In this document: in pieces, positions 35,858 through 42,829 of the stretch
How the letters are laid out: each line of letters opens with the position of its first letter
How positions within the stretch are numbered: the first letter of the stretch is position 1
Source of the DNA: an uncultured Alphaproteobacteria bacterium
GTDB lineage: Bacteria; Pseudomonadota; Alphaproteobacteria; HIMB59; GCA-002718135
DNA: 42,829 bases
Reading direction: 5' to 3'
Assembly (NCBI GenBank): GCA_902602695.1
Contig: CACKRO010000010.1
Location: 1 to 42,829, forward strand
Made by a program: the position numbers and the translations under genes
Notes under the pieces: model-generated
Seen by the model: only the letters and a program-made list of their open reading frames with translations
Databases searched by the model: none
What the model was told of the DNA's origin: nothing

Positions 35858-36781
35858 TTAAAATAAGTCTTTTATAGCTTCAATATGTCGTGGTTTAACC
35901 TCACAACATCCACCAATTAATGTAGCTCCTCTTTTAAAAGAAGAAGAAACAAAATTTTTATATTTATCAATTGTATATTCTTCTTTTCTTGTTCCAAGTA
36001 ATTCTATTGGGTTAAGGTATTCAGCTTGGCCTTCAAACCCATCTGATTCAAAATTATCTTCATGACTTGTAGGTAACTTTTTAAATAAATTCATTTTGTA
36101 TCCAAATGGAAGTTTTTGTTTCTCCAAAAATAGAAAACTTTTTTCTACAATTTCAGGTGATACACAGGCAGAAACTATACCACAACAATCGTATTGATTA
36201 ATTATTTCAAATAATTGATTTAGCGTTTCACCCGATGGAAGTTTAGCATCATAGCGTAAATGAACTCCTATAAGAGCTTTTTTATTAAAACTTTTAATTG
36301 CCTCAAGAGCAATTTGTATTTCTTTAATTGAACTCAAAACGTCTAAATAAAAAATATCAACATATTCGTTAAGATTTTTAGCAACATTATAAAAATCCTG
36401 ATGCATAATCTGATCAGTTTCTAATTGTAAAGGTGAATAAGTATTACTTTGATTTGGTAACGAACCAGCAACTATAATTTTTTTATCAAACTCATCTGCA
36501 GATTTTCTTGCAATTTGCCCTGCAGATTTTATGGCATAATCTAATGAGTCATTTAAATTATATTTCCCCAAAAGTCTTCTTCTAGCACTGAAATTTGCTG
36601 TAACAATTATTTCGGAACCAGCTTTTATAAAATTTTTGTGCATTTCTAAAACCATAGAATGATAATTTTTATCTAAAAGTGCTTGGGCAGACCAAAGATC
36701 TCCACTGGTTTTTAATCCCATTTCAAGAAGGGTTTGTCCAGAACCTCCATCAAGGATATATTTTTTATTTTTATGAAACAA
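35858..36781 (-). CDS. Homocysteine S-methyltransferase-like protein (MmuM/BHMT family)
   Basis: 307 residues, TIM-barrel family with a zinc site formed by three cysteines: a C in IVSACVSP and the pair in GGCCEVKP near residues 293-294. The N-terminal DGGSGQTLLEMG motif is the family start. These enzymes move a methyl group from S-methylmethionine, betaine or DMSP to homocysteine, making methionine. The gene lies 62 bases after the binding-protein gene, separated by a strong hairpin, and before the GcvT-like gene. It would recover one methyl group as methionine. Confidence 0.87.
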   Translation of the reverse strand: MFHKNKKYILDGGSGQTLLEMGLKTSGDLWSAQALLDKNYHSMVLEMHKNFIKAGSEIIVTANFSARRRLLGKYNLNDSLDYAIKSAGQIARKSADEFDKKIIVAGSLPNQSNTYSPLQLETDQIMHQDFYNVAKNLNEYVDIFYLDVLSSIKEIQIALEAIKSFNKKALIGVHLRYDAKLPSGETLNQLFEIINQYDCCGIVSACVSPEIVEKSFLFLEKQKLPFGYKMNLFKKLPTSHEDNFESDGFEGQAEYLNPIELLGTRKEEYTIDKYKNFVSSSFKRGATLIGGCCEVKPRHIEAIKDLF

Positions 36782-36798
36782 TTTAAGAGACAGTAATT

Positions 36799-36830
36799 TT
36801 CAATGGCGCATTCAAACATGCGCCATTGAA
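36799..36830 (-). repeat. 13-bp perfect inverted repeat (RNA hairpin) between binding-protein gene and downstream gene
   Basis: Arms TTCAATGGCGCAT and ATGCGCCATTGAA are perfectly complementary around a 6-base loop. The GGCGC core is strikingly GC-rich for this genome. The hairpin starts 13 bases after the stop of the binding-protein gene and ends 17 bases before the start of the methyltransferase gene, read on the minus strand. No long U run follows on either strand, so a simple intrinsic terminator is not clear. A role in 3'-end stabilisation or partial attenuation, as seen between other binding-protein genes and their operon partners, is likely. Confidence 0.75.
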
Positions 36831-36843
36831 TAAATTTATATTT

Positions 36844-38472
36844 TTATGCAAACCACCAACGTTCAGATAATTTGTTACCGTCACTTTCCCAGTTACCAGC
36901 AACATCTTCACCGTGGCCAAGTTTTTTAGAACCCGCACCAACATATTGGTTAAATGCATAAACAATTGCACCACCATCGTAGTTACAAAGAGCTTGTGCT
37001 TCCCAGTACATTGACTTTCTTTTTTCTGCATCTAGCTCAGATCTAGCTGATCTAACTAGTTCGTTAAAGCGAACAGTTGAATCAGTTTGAACTAAATTAC
37101 CCCAAGCGGCTTCATTCCACTCAGTGTCATCAGTAAATGCAGCAGACCACATCATATCTTCTGTAGGTCTTCCGCCCCAAGAACTCATACTGAAACCTTT
37201 GGTATTCCATACGTTACTCCAGTAACCATCTTCAGGTTCTTTTTTAACTCGAAGATCGATACCACATTCTTGAGCAGATGCTGCTATCAAGTTAGTTGCA
37301 TCTGTACATCCTGCATAAGGAACCTCAGAAGTACTAATTTCAATTGGTCCACTTACACCAGATTTTTTCCAGTGATAAGAAGCTTTATCAGCATCGAACT
37401 CTCGTTGCTCTAAAGCACCATTGTGATATGGGTGAGCGGTAGAGATCGGATGATCATTACCAACAGTACCATATCCAAGCATGATCTTATCAACAATTTC
37501 CTGCCTTTTAATTGCAAACTTCAATGCCATTCGAACATCAAAGTTATCAAAAGGTGGAACGTTTAATCTCATTGGTGCTGTATAGTGAGCGTAACCAGAA
37601 GCTGCTGTGATTTCTACACTAGGATTTCTAGTTAATAGATTTGCAGTTCTAAGATCAACACCGTTCATCCAATCAATTTCACCATTTAATAAAGCTGCTT
37701 GTCTTGTTGCAGGATCATTAATTCCAATTACTTCAACTGAATCAAAATGTGCAACACTATCACCTTTAAAATAATTTGGATTTCTTTTTCCAAATTTTGC
37801 ACCAACACCTGGATTGAATTCATCCATAATGTATGGACCAGTTCCAATCGTAGATTGAGCGTCAACAACTCCATCTTTTGTTGGTTTAATCATAATGTGA
37901 TAGTCAGTGGTTATTGCAGGCCAATCGGCATTAGCTCCTTTTAGCTTAAAAATAACTCTGTCATTTCCATCAGCTGAAATTGTATCAATTTGAGATAACA
38001 ATCCACCTGCTGCTGAAGCAGTATCTGGATTCATATGATACTGGTAATTGAGTACAACATCTTCTGCAGTCATTGATTTACCATTATGGAATTCAACTCC
38101 TTTTCGAAGATTATACACCCAAGTTTGAGCATCATCTGATTCAATTGACTCAGCTAGCTCTCCAACAATTGTATGATCTGAATCAACAACTGTTAGACAG
38201 TTTTGATATGACCAAGCAGTAGCTTGCATAAACGAGCTCTGATAAGTTGCTGGATCAAGAGTATCAGTTGCATCTGCTGCACTATTACCCCATCTTAAAT
38301 GTCCACCTTTTTTTGGTGTAGCTGCAACTGCTTTATCTGCTAAAGATAATGCAATTGGAAGCGTAACCCCAGTAGCAAGGACAGACATCATGAACTGTCT
38401 TCTATCAATAAGCCCTTTTGTAAGCTTTGAAGACTGTTCTTCAATGTATTTGTCTATTTTCTTATTTTTCAT
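36844..38472 (-). CDS. ABC transporter substrate-binding protein, family 5 (DppA/OppA-like), Tat-exported
   Basis: 542 residues from the ATG at 38472. That start is chosen because a strong GGGAGG site lies 4 bases upstream; an ATG at 38568 would add 32 unlikely residues. Twin-arginine signal: DRRQFMMSVLATGVTLPIAL followed by AVAA, near residues 22-50. Mature protein motifs include LRWGNSAADATDTLDPATY and KGVEFHNGKSMTAEDVV, usual for the peptide/opine/nickel group (SBP_bac_5). It should deliver the substrate to the divergent permeases. The ligand may be other than peptides. Confidence 0.9.
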   Translation of the reverse strand: MKNKKIDKYIEEQSSKLTKGLIDRRQFMMSVLATGVTLPIALSLADKAVAATPKKGGHLRWGNSAADATDTLDPATYQSSFMQATAWSYQNCLTVVDSDHTIVGELAESIESDDAQTWVYNLRKGVEFHNGKSMTAEDVVLNYQYHMNPDTASAAGGLLSQIDTISADGNDRVIFKLKGANADWPAITTDYHIMIKPTKDGVVDAQSTIGTGPYIMDEFNPGVGAKFGKRNPNYFKGDSVAHFDSVEVIGINDPATRQAALLNGEIDWMNGVDLRTANLLTRNPSVEITAASGYAHYTAPMRLNVPPFDNFDVRMALKFAIKRQEIVDKIMLGYGTVGNDHPISTAHPYHNGALEQREFDADKASYHWKKSGVSGPIEISTSEVPYAGCTDATNLIAASAQECGIDLRVKKEPEDGYWSNVWNTKGFSMSSWGGRPTEDMMWSAAFTDDTEWNEAAWGNLVQTDSTVRFNELVRSARSELDAEKRKSMYWEAQALCNYDGGAIVYAFNQYVGAGSKKLGHGEDVAGNWESDGNKLSERWWFA

Positions 38473-38476
38473 TTGT

Positions 38477-38482
38477 CCTCCC
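38477..38482 (-). promoter_or_regulatory. Strong Shine-Dalgarno site of the binding-protein gene
   Basis: GGGAGG on the minus strand, 4 bases before the ATG at 38472. Stronger than for most genes here, in line with high expression of an abundant periplasmic protein. Confidence 0.75.
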
Positions 38483-38490
38483 TTATAATT

Positions 38491-38515
38491 GAACAAAAAC
38501 CTAATATTTTTGTTC
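38491..38515 (-). repeat. 9-bp inverted repeat in the 5' leader of the binding-protein gene
   Basis: GAACAAAAA and TTTTTGTTC are perfectly complementary around a 7-base centre. The element lies 8 bases upstream of the GGGAGG site (minus strand). It may be a dimeric regulator operator or a leader hairpin. I know of no specific family for it. Confidence 0.55.
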
Positions 38516-38573
38516 ATAATTTCTAGAAATTTAACAAAAAACAAACTTAAGTTAATATATAAAAACATATATA

Positions 38574-38590
38574 ACGTTTTAATTCAACGT
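38574..38590. repeat. Candidate operator ACGTT-N7-AACGT in the divergent promoter region
   Basis: A 5-bp inverted repeat with a 7-base spacer in the middle of the 212-base divergent region. CG dinucleotides are otherwise rare in spacers here, which makes the two ACGT cores stand out. Function as a regulator site is inference. Confidence 0.35.
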
Positions 38591-38638
38591 ATAAATTATT
38601 AATTAATTATTAATTTTAGCTTGTATGTTGAGCCAATT

Positions 38639-38668
38639 TTGACACAACTTTAAGAATTAAAATTGTAT
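38639..38668 (+). promoter_or_regulatory. Candidate sigma70-type promoter for the permease operon
   Basis: A perfect -35 TTGACA at 38639-38644 is followed after 18 bases by TTGTAT at 38663-38668, a poor -10. Transcription would then begin just before the Shine-Dalgarno site, which leaves a very short leader, so the call is tentative. Confidence 0.3.
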
Positions 38669-38672
38669 CTTT

Positions 38673-38680
38673 AAGGAGGG
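38673..38680 (+). promoter_or_regulatory. Strong Shine-Dalgarno site before an ATT start
   Basis: AAGGAGGG; the AGGAGG core ends 5 bases before ATT at 38685, the ideal distance. The next conventional start, TTG at 38718, is 38 bases away, too far to use it. Confidence 0.7.
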
Positions 38681-38684
38681 TAAC

Positions 38685-39683
38685 ATTACTAGGATTCATC
38701 CAATATTTAGAACAATTTTGTTAAGACTTACTCTTGGTCTCGTAACTGTTTTTGCATTTTCAGTAATAATATTTAGTACATTCTCTTTTCTGCCAGGAGA
38801 TTTTGCCACAGAAATATTAGGCCAAAGTGCAACAAAATCTGCAGTTAAAGCTCTAAGAGCAGAATTAGGTTTGGATAAACCTCCTGTGACAAGATACTTT
38901 GATTGGCTAGGAAATGTTTTTCAAGGAGATTTTGGAAGTTCTTTTTCTGGAAGATCTAAAGTACAAGGTGATCAAGGTGATAGATCTAGAGAAGTTGTTG
39001 GATTAATTATTCCAAGGCTAAAGAATACTTTATTTCTAACAGGAGTTGCCGCCATGTTGGCTATTCCTCTATCATTAATCCTAGGTATCTCAGCAGCATT
39101 ATACAGAAACTCTTATTATGATAGGTCTGCAACTGGAGTTAGCTTAGTAACTGTATCATCACCAGAATTTTTTACTGCTTATATCTTTATTCTTTTATTA
39201 GCGACTCTATTCCCAGTTTTTCCAACAATTGCTACTGTCGATGAGGACACAACTCTAGTTGAAAGATTTTACAGGACGGCACTTCCAGTTTTCACATTAA
39301 CATTAATTACAATGGGTCACATGATGAGAATGACAAGGTCAGCTATAATAAATATTTTATCAAGTGAATATATTGAAATGGCAAAATTATCAGGTTCTTC
39401 AAGATACGAAGTAATTGTTAAGCACGCACTTCCAAATGCATGGGCTCCTATTTCTCAAGTAATTGCAATAAACTTAGCTTATATGTTGATTGGTTCAGTT
39501 GTTGTTGAATATGTTTTTAATTATCAAGGTATTGGCAGACTGATGGTTGGCTCGGTTTACAATCGAGATCTTCCTGTCGTACAAGCTTGTGCGTTAATTT
39601 TTGCATCAACATATGTAATATTAAATCTAATTGCTGACTTGATTGGTATTATTTCTAATCCAAGGTTGTTATATCCAAAATGA
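38685..39683 (+). CDS. ABC transporter permease (DppB/OppB-like), probable ATT start codon
   Basis: 332 residues if initiated at the ATT at 38685. No ATG or GTG lies between the in-frame upstream region and TTG 38718, while an ideal Shine-Dalgarno site is 5 bases before the ATT. The added residues (TRIHPIFRTIL) complete the cytoplasmic N terminus expected before the first membrane span. About six spans; family motifs are FLPGDFATEILGQSA, the EAA loop EYIEMAKLSGSSRYEVIVKHALPNAW, and a C-terminal VVEYVFNYQGIGRLMV. It pairs with the adjacent permease and ATPase, and with the divergent binding protein. Confidence 0.88.
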   Translation: MTRIHPIFRTILLRLTLGLVTVFAFSVIIFSTFSFLPGDFATEILGQSATKSAVKALRAELGLDKPPVTRYFDWLGNVFQGDFGSSFSGRSKVQGDQGDRSREVVGLIIPRLKNTLFLTGVAAMLAIPLSLILGISAALYRNSYYDRSATGVSLVTVSSPEFFTAYIFILLLATLFPVFPTIATVDEDTTLVERFYRTALPVFTLTLITMGHMMRMTRSAIINILSSEYIEMAKLSGSSRYEVIVKHALPNAWAPISQVIAINLAYMLIGSVVVEYVFNYQGIGRLMVGSVYNRDLPVVQACALIFASTYVILNLIADLIGIISNPRLLYPK

Positions 39684-40600
39684 GTGAAAATTTATCTTAT
39701 TCTGCAAAAAGTGAAGTTGCAAATTTAATTAAAAGAAGAACTAGAGTTGAAAGATTAAAAATAGCATTATCAAAAGCTCCAATTTCTGCATGGTTTGGAA
39801 TGACTGTTTTATTTGTTTATTTTTTTGCTGCTATATTTGCTCCCTTAATTGCACCACATGGAGAAGCGGAAATATTTCCTGTTGCTTATGCCCCTTGGGG
39901 TGACGGGCATATTTTTGGAACTGATCAGATTGGAAGAGATATTTTTTCACGAATAATTTATGCTGCGAGAAATACAATTGGTATTTGTTTGTTGGCTACA
40001 TTTATTGCTCTAGGGATAGGAACAGTTTTAGGAATTATTGCAGCTCTTGATAGAAAGTATTTAGATCAGTTGTTAAGCAGAATAGTGGATACTTTAATGG
40101 CTATACCTGTAATGATTTTTACTTTTATACTTTTATCAGTTTTTGGACCAACAAATTTTAATTTGATTGTTATTTTAGGAATTTTAGAATCTACGAGATT
40201 TTTTAGAATTTCGAGATCAGTTGCTGTAGGTCAAGTTGTTTTAGAATATGTAGAAGTAGCAAGATTAAGAGGTGAAAATTTACCATATATAATCTTTAAA
40301 GAAATTCTTCCTAATATATCATCACCTTTAATTATTGAATTTGGATTGAGATTTATATTTATAATTTTTACAATATCTAGTCTGAGTTTTTTAGGAATAG
40401 GAATCCAACCTCCTTCTGCGGATTGGGCATCAATGGTAAGAGAAAATGCAATACTTATTCAATATGCTCAATACGATTTAACAGCAGGCTTAACACCATT
40501 AATTCCAGCTTTTGCAATTGCTTTACTTTGTGTATCAATCAATTTTGTTGTTGATTGGTATCTATATATTACTAGTGGATTAAAAGATGACGTCAAATAA
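39680..40600 (+). CDS. ABC transporter permease (DppC/OppC-like)
   Basis: 306 residues, about six spans, N-terminal OppC region, then GTDQIGRDIFSRIIYAAR, which marks DppC-type permeases, and an EAA loop (VEVARLRGENLPYIIFKEILPN). It overlaps the DppB-like gene by 4 bases and the ATPase gene by 14 bases. Forms a heterodimer with the DppB-like protein in the inner membrane. Confidence 0.92.
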   Translation: MSENLSYSAKSEVANLIKRRTRVERLKIALSKAPISAWFGMTVLFVYFFAAIFAPLIAPHGEAEIFPVAYAPWGDGHIFGTDQIGRDIFSRIIYAARNTIGICLLATFIALGIGTVLGIIAALDRKYLDQLLSRIVDTLMAIPVMIFTFILLSVFGPTNFNLIVILGILESTRFFRISRSVAVGQVVLEYVEVARLRGENLPYIIFKEILPNISSPLIIEFGLRFIFIIFTISSLSFLGIGIQPPSADWASMVRENAILIQYAQYDLTAGLTPLIPAFAIALLCVSINFVVDWYLYITSGLKDDVK

Positions 40601-42200
40601 ATCAAAAGAACTGCTACTTGAAATGAAAAATATCCATATTGATGGATTTTCAGATGAGAGATGGCATAAAATTTTAAAGGGTGTAGATTTGACTTTATAC
40701 AGAGGCGAAATACTAGGATTAATAGGGGAGAGTGGTGCTGGTAAATCAACTATGGGTAAAGCTGCTATGGGCTATACTCAACCAGGTTGTAAGATTATAA
40801 ATGGAGAGGTTAACTTTAATGGAATAGACCTTGCAAAATTAACTGAATTTGAGAAGAGAAAAATTTGGGGCACTAAAATTTCTTATGTTGCCCAATCAGC
40901 AGCTGCATCTTTTAATCCCGCTCATAGATTAATGGATCAAACAATAAGTGCCTCAAATAGATTAAAAATAAATCCAACTGATGTACTCAAAAAAGATGCT
41001 GTTCAACTTTATGAATCACTACAACTTCCTGATGCAGAAAATATAGGAGATAGGTACCCACACCAAGTATCTGGAGGTCAACTTCAAAGAATAATGACTG
41101 CAATGGCTATGTCACCAAGACCAGAGCTAATAATATTTGATGAACCTACAACCGCATTAGACGTAACTACTCAAGTTGAAGTATTATCCGCTATGAGATC
41201 TATAGTAGATAAATTTAATACAGCAGCAATTTATATCACCCATGATTTAGCAGTAGTTGCACAAATGGCTGATAGAATAAAAGTTTTAAGATACGGTGAA
41301 GAAGTTGAAGAAGCTGAAACAAGAGATATGCTATCTAATCCAAAAGAAGAATACACAAAATCTCTATGGTCTGTTAGATCACTTATTAAACCCGAAGAAA
41401 CAAATCAAGACTATATTTTATCAATAAAAAATATTGATGCAGCATATGGCTCATCAAAGGTTCTGTACGATGTTTCTATAGATATTCCAAAGGGTAAAAC
41501 AGTAGCCATAGTTGGTGAGAGTGGTTCTGGGAAATCGACTACAGCAAGAGTAATTACAGGATTGCTACCTCAATCAAGTGGGGAAATAATATTTGACGGA
41601 AAAAAATTGTCTCCAAAACTTGAACAAAGATCAAAAGAAGAATTAAGAAAAATTCAAATAATTTTTCAAATGCCAGATACTGCAATGAATCCCCGTCAAA
41701 CTGTTGATGAAATAATTGGAAGGCCAATAGAATTTTATCAAGGCATAAAAGGCAAAGAAAGAGAATCAAAAGTAATTGAATTATTAAAAATGATCGAGTT
41801 AGATGAAACTTTTTTAGATAGATTGCCATCAGAATTATCGGGAGGTCAAAAGCAGAGAATTTGTATTGCACGAGCTTTAGCAGCAAACCCAGATTTAATT
41901 ATTTGTGATGAAGTGACATCAGCACTAGATCAAATTGTTCAAGAAGGAATATTAAAATTACTCCAAAAATTACAAAAAGATCTTGGTGTAACTTATATTT
42001 TTATAACCCATGATATAGCAACTGTAAAAGCTATTTCAGATGAAATAGTAGTTATGTATCAAGGTGAAGTAGTAGAGCAGGGTTTAAAAAGTAAAATTTT
42101 AAATCCACCACATCCTGAATATACAGAACTACTATTGTCTTCAGTCCCAGAAATGGATCCTGATTGGTTAACTAATCTCTTGAATAAAAGATCTTCATAG
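40587..42200 (+). CDS. ABC transporter ATPase, two nucleotide-binding domains fused (DppD-DppF type)
   Basis: 537 residues with two complete ATPase domains. Domain 1: Walker A GESGAGKST at about 47-55, signature VSGGQLQR, Walker B LIIFDEPTTALD. Domain 2: Walker A GESGSGKST at about 310-318, signature LSGGQKQR, Walker B LIICDEVTSALD. Each domain has the oligopeptide-type C-terminal extension (HPEYTELLLSSVPE in the second). It drives uptake through the DppB/DppC-like pair. Fused versions are common in Alphaproteobacteria. Confidence 0.93.
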   Translation: MTSNKSKELLLEMKNIHIDGFSDERWHKILKGVDLTLYRGEILGLIGESGAGKSTMGKAAMGYTQPGCKIINGEVNFNGIDLAKLTEFEKRKIWGTKISYVAQSAAASFNPAHRLMDQTISASNRLKINPTDVLKKDAVQLYESLQLPDAENIGDRYPHQVSGGQLQRIMTAMAMSPRPELIIFDEPTTALDVTTQVEVLSAMRSIVDKFNTAAIYITHDLAVVAQMADRIKVLRYGEEVEEAETRDMLSNPKEEYTKSLWSVRSLIKPEETNQDYILSIKNIDAAYGSSKVLYDVSIDIPKGKTVAIVGESGSGKSTTARVITGLLPQSSGEIIFDGKKLSPKLEQRSKEELRKIQIIFQMPDTAMNPRQTVDEIIGRPIEFYQGIKGKERESKVIELLKMIELDETFLDRLPSELSGGQKQRICIARALAANPDLIICDEVTSALDQIVQEGILKLLQKLQKDLGVTYIFITHDIATVKAISDEIVVMYQGEVVEQGLKSKILNPPHPEYTELLLSSVPEMDPDWLTNLLNKRSS

Positions 42201-42219
42201 TCAATTTATATTTTAAATA

Positions 42220-42486
42220 ATGAATATTTTGAAATTTTTATCTAATTTTTTTTCTAGCAAAGAAAATAGAATAGATAATCTTGAAGCTCAAAATATAATG
42301 ATCAGCGAGAATTATTTTAATAAAGATAGTTTAACATTAGGTTCTATTTTTAAAGTAAATCAAAATATAAAACTAAAAAATTTTAAAAATAAAATTCTTT
42401 CAGAGAATTTAACAATAGTAGTTACTGACAATAAAGGCAAAACTATTGGATATATTTCTAAAAAAGAGATAGATAATATTCAATAA
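42220..42486 (+). CDS. Small protein of unknown function
   Basis: 88 residues. I do not recognise it. It has a hydrophobic/aromatic N terminus (NILKFLSNFFSS) and a C-terminal half with TIVVTDNKGKTIGYISKKEI, which resembles a beta-strand, turn and helix such as half of a CBS repeat. That resemblance is weak. It lies 19 bases after the ATPase gene and its stop abuts the next start directly, so it appears to be translated with both. Confidence 0.55.
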   Translation: MNILKFLSNFFSSKENRIDNLEAQNIMISENYFNKDSLTLGSIFKVNQNIKLKNFKNKILSENLTIVVTDNKGKTIGYISKKEIDNIQ

Positions 42487-42829
42487 ATGAAAATCAATCT
42501 GAGTAAAAAAAAATATGTAATTTCTGCTGGTGCAGATGGTTTAGGTTTTGCTATAGCTAATAAAATAATCAGTTCAGGTGGTAAAGTATATTTATCTGAT
42601 ATAAATAAATCAAAAATCAATAAAATAAATTCAAATAAAAAATATAATAATAAAATATTTGCCCAGCACTTAGATTGTACAAATCCAAAAGATATAAAAG
42701 AATATTTTAATTCTCTAACTAACTTAAAAAAAATAGATGGATTAATAAATAACATAGGTATTGCAGGACCTACAAAGTATCTTCAGAATATTTCTATTGA
42801 TGAATGGGATAACACAATAAAAACTAATT
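42487..42829 (+). CDS. Short-chain dehydrogenase/reductase, N-terminal part (3' end outside window)
   Basis: The frame opens with ATG at 42487 directly after the preceding stop and runs off the right edge at about 114 residues. The SDR cofactor motif appears as SAGADGLGFAIA (TGxxxGxG type, Ser replacing Thr), followed by YLSDIN (acid end of strand 2, suggesting NAD preference) and NNIGIAGPT (NNAG-type motif). The catalytic Tyr-x-x-x-Lys is outside the window. Substrate unknown. Confidence 0.85.
   Translation, partial: MKINLSKKKYVISAGADGLGFAIANKIISSGGKVYLSDINKSKINKINSNKKYNNKIFAQHLDCTNPKDIKEYFNSLTNLKKIDGLINNIGIAGPTKYLQNISIDEWDNTIKTN

Noticed and set aside
36799..36830. Hairpin as an ordinary rho-independent terminator
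   Set aside because: No U-rich run follows on the minus strand (AATTACTG) and the operon continues 17 bases later; kept only as a hairpin/attenuation candidate.
36783..37031. 82-residue minus-strand frame overlapping the end of the binding-protein gene
   Set aside because: It is in another frame of the well-supported substrate-binding protein and includes the hairpin; no family resemblance.
1..42829. CRISPR arrays, tRNA genes, insertion sequences, phage attachment sites
   Set aside because: None seen on reading both strands; short A/T repeats are explained by base composition.

Overview
The window is a gene-dense, very AT-rich piece of bacterial chromosome. It most resembles a streamlined marine alphaproteobacterium of the SAR11 / HIMB59 / AEGEAN-169 kind. 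The reasons are the very low GC, the near absence of spacers over 100 bases, many 1-8 base gene overlaps, convergent genes with no terminators between them, a close DmdA (DMSP demethylase) relative, and a Tat-exported family 5 solute-binding protein of a type common in Alphaproteobacteria. The assignment is inference, because the window holds no rRNA or other marker gene. I saw no tRNA, rRNA, CRISPR array, insertion sequence or phage gene.

Left half (about 1-18,754, all + strand): a surface polysaccharide (O-antigen or capsule) cluster that continues off the left edge. It encodes the tail of a methyltransferase, an AsnB-type amidotransferase, an EpsG/Wzy-like polymerase, a Wzx flippase, three glycosyltransferases (one fused to a DUF218/YdcF domain), an acyltransferase and an ATP-grasp / HAD / PIG-L trio. 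It also holds what looks like an almost complete route to a 2,3-diacetamido-uronic acid: a TviB/WbpA-like UDP-sugar dehydrogenase plus WlbA, WlbB and WlbC. This is followed by the HisH2 / HisF2 / WbpG module that in Pseudomonas aeruginosa converts the 3-acetamido group to an acetamidino group.

Middle (about 18,758-28,921): catabolic genes on alternating strands, read as short divergent or convergent units. They are a class V PLP enzyme, an aldehyde dehydrogenase, a gamma-butyrobetaine/trimethyllysine hydroxylase-like oxygenase, an EamA exporter, an MmgE/PrpD protein with an HTD2/mesaconyl-CoA hydratase-like dehydratase, and a choline-dehydrogenase-like GMC oxidoreductase next to a second aldehyde dehydrogenase.

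Right part (38,472 down to 28,929, - strand): a tight nine-gene run. In transcription order it reads: oligopeptide-type binding protein, homocysteine S-methyltransferase-like protein, GcvT-fold protein, FMN 2-hydroxyacid dehydrogenase, ThDP (thiamine diphosphate) enzyme, transthyretin/HIU-hydrolase-like protein, DmdA-like GcvT-fold protein, OsmC-like protein and ECHDC3-like crotonase. Divergent from it (38,685-42,200, + strand) are the matching ABC permeases and a two-domain ATPase. The shared regulatory region holds two inverted repeats and strong Shine-Dalgarno sites, and the first permease appears to start at an ATT codon. I read this locus as an uptake and breakdown system for a methylated (sulfonium or quaternary amine) 2-hydroxy- or 2-keto-acid-like compound. 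This is the best candidate in the window for an undescribed system. A small unknown protein and the start of an SDR dehydrogenase end the window.
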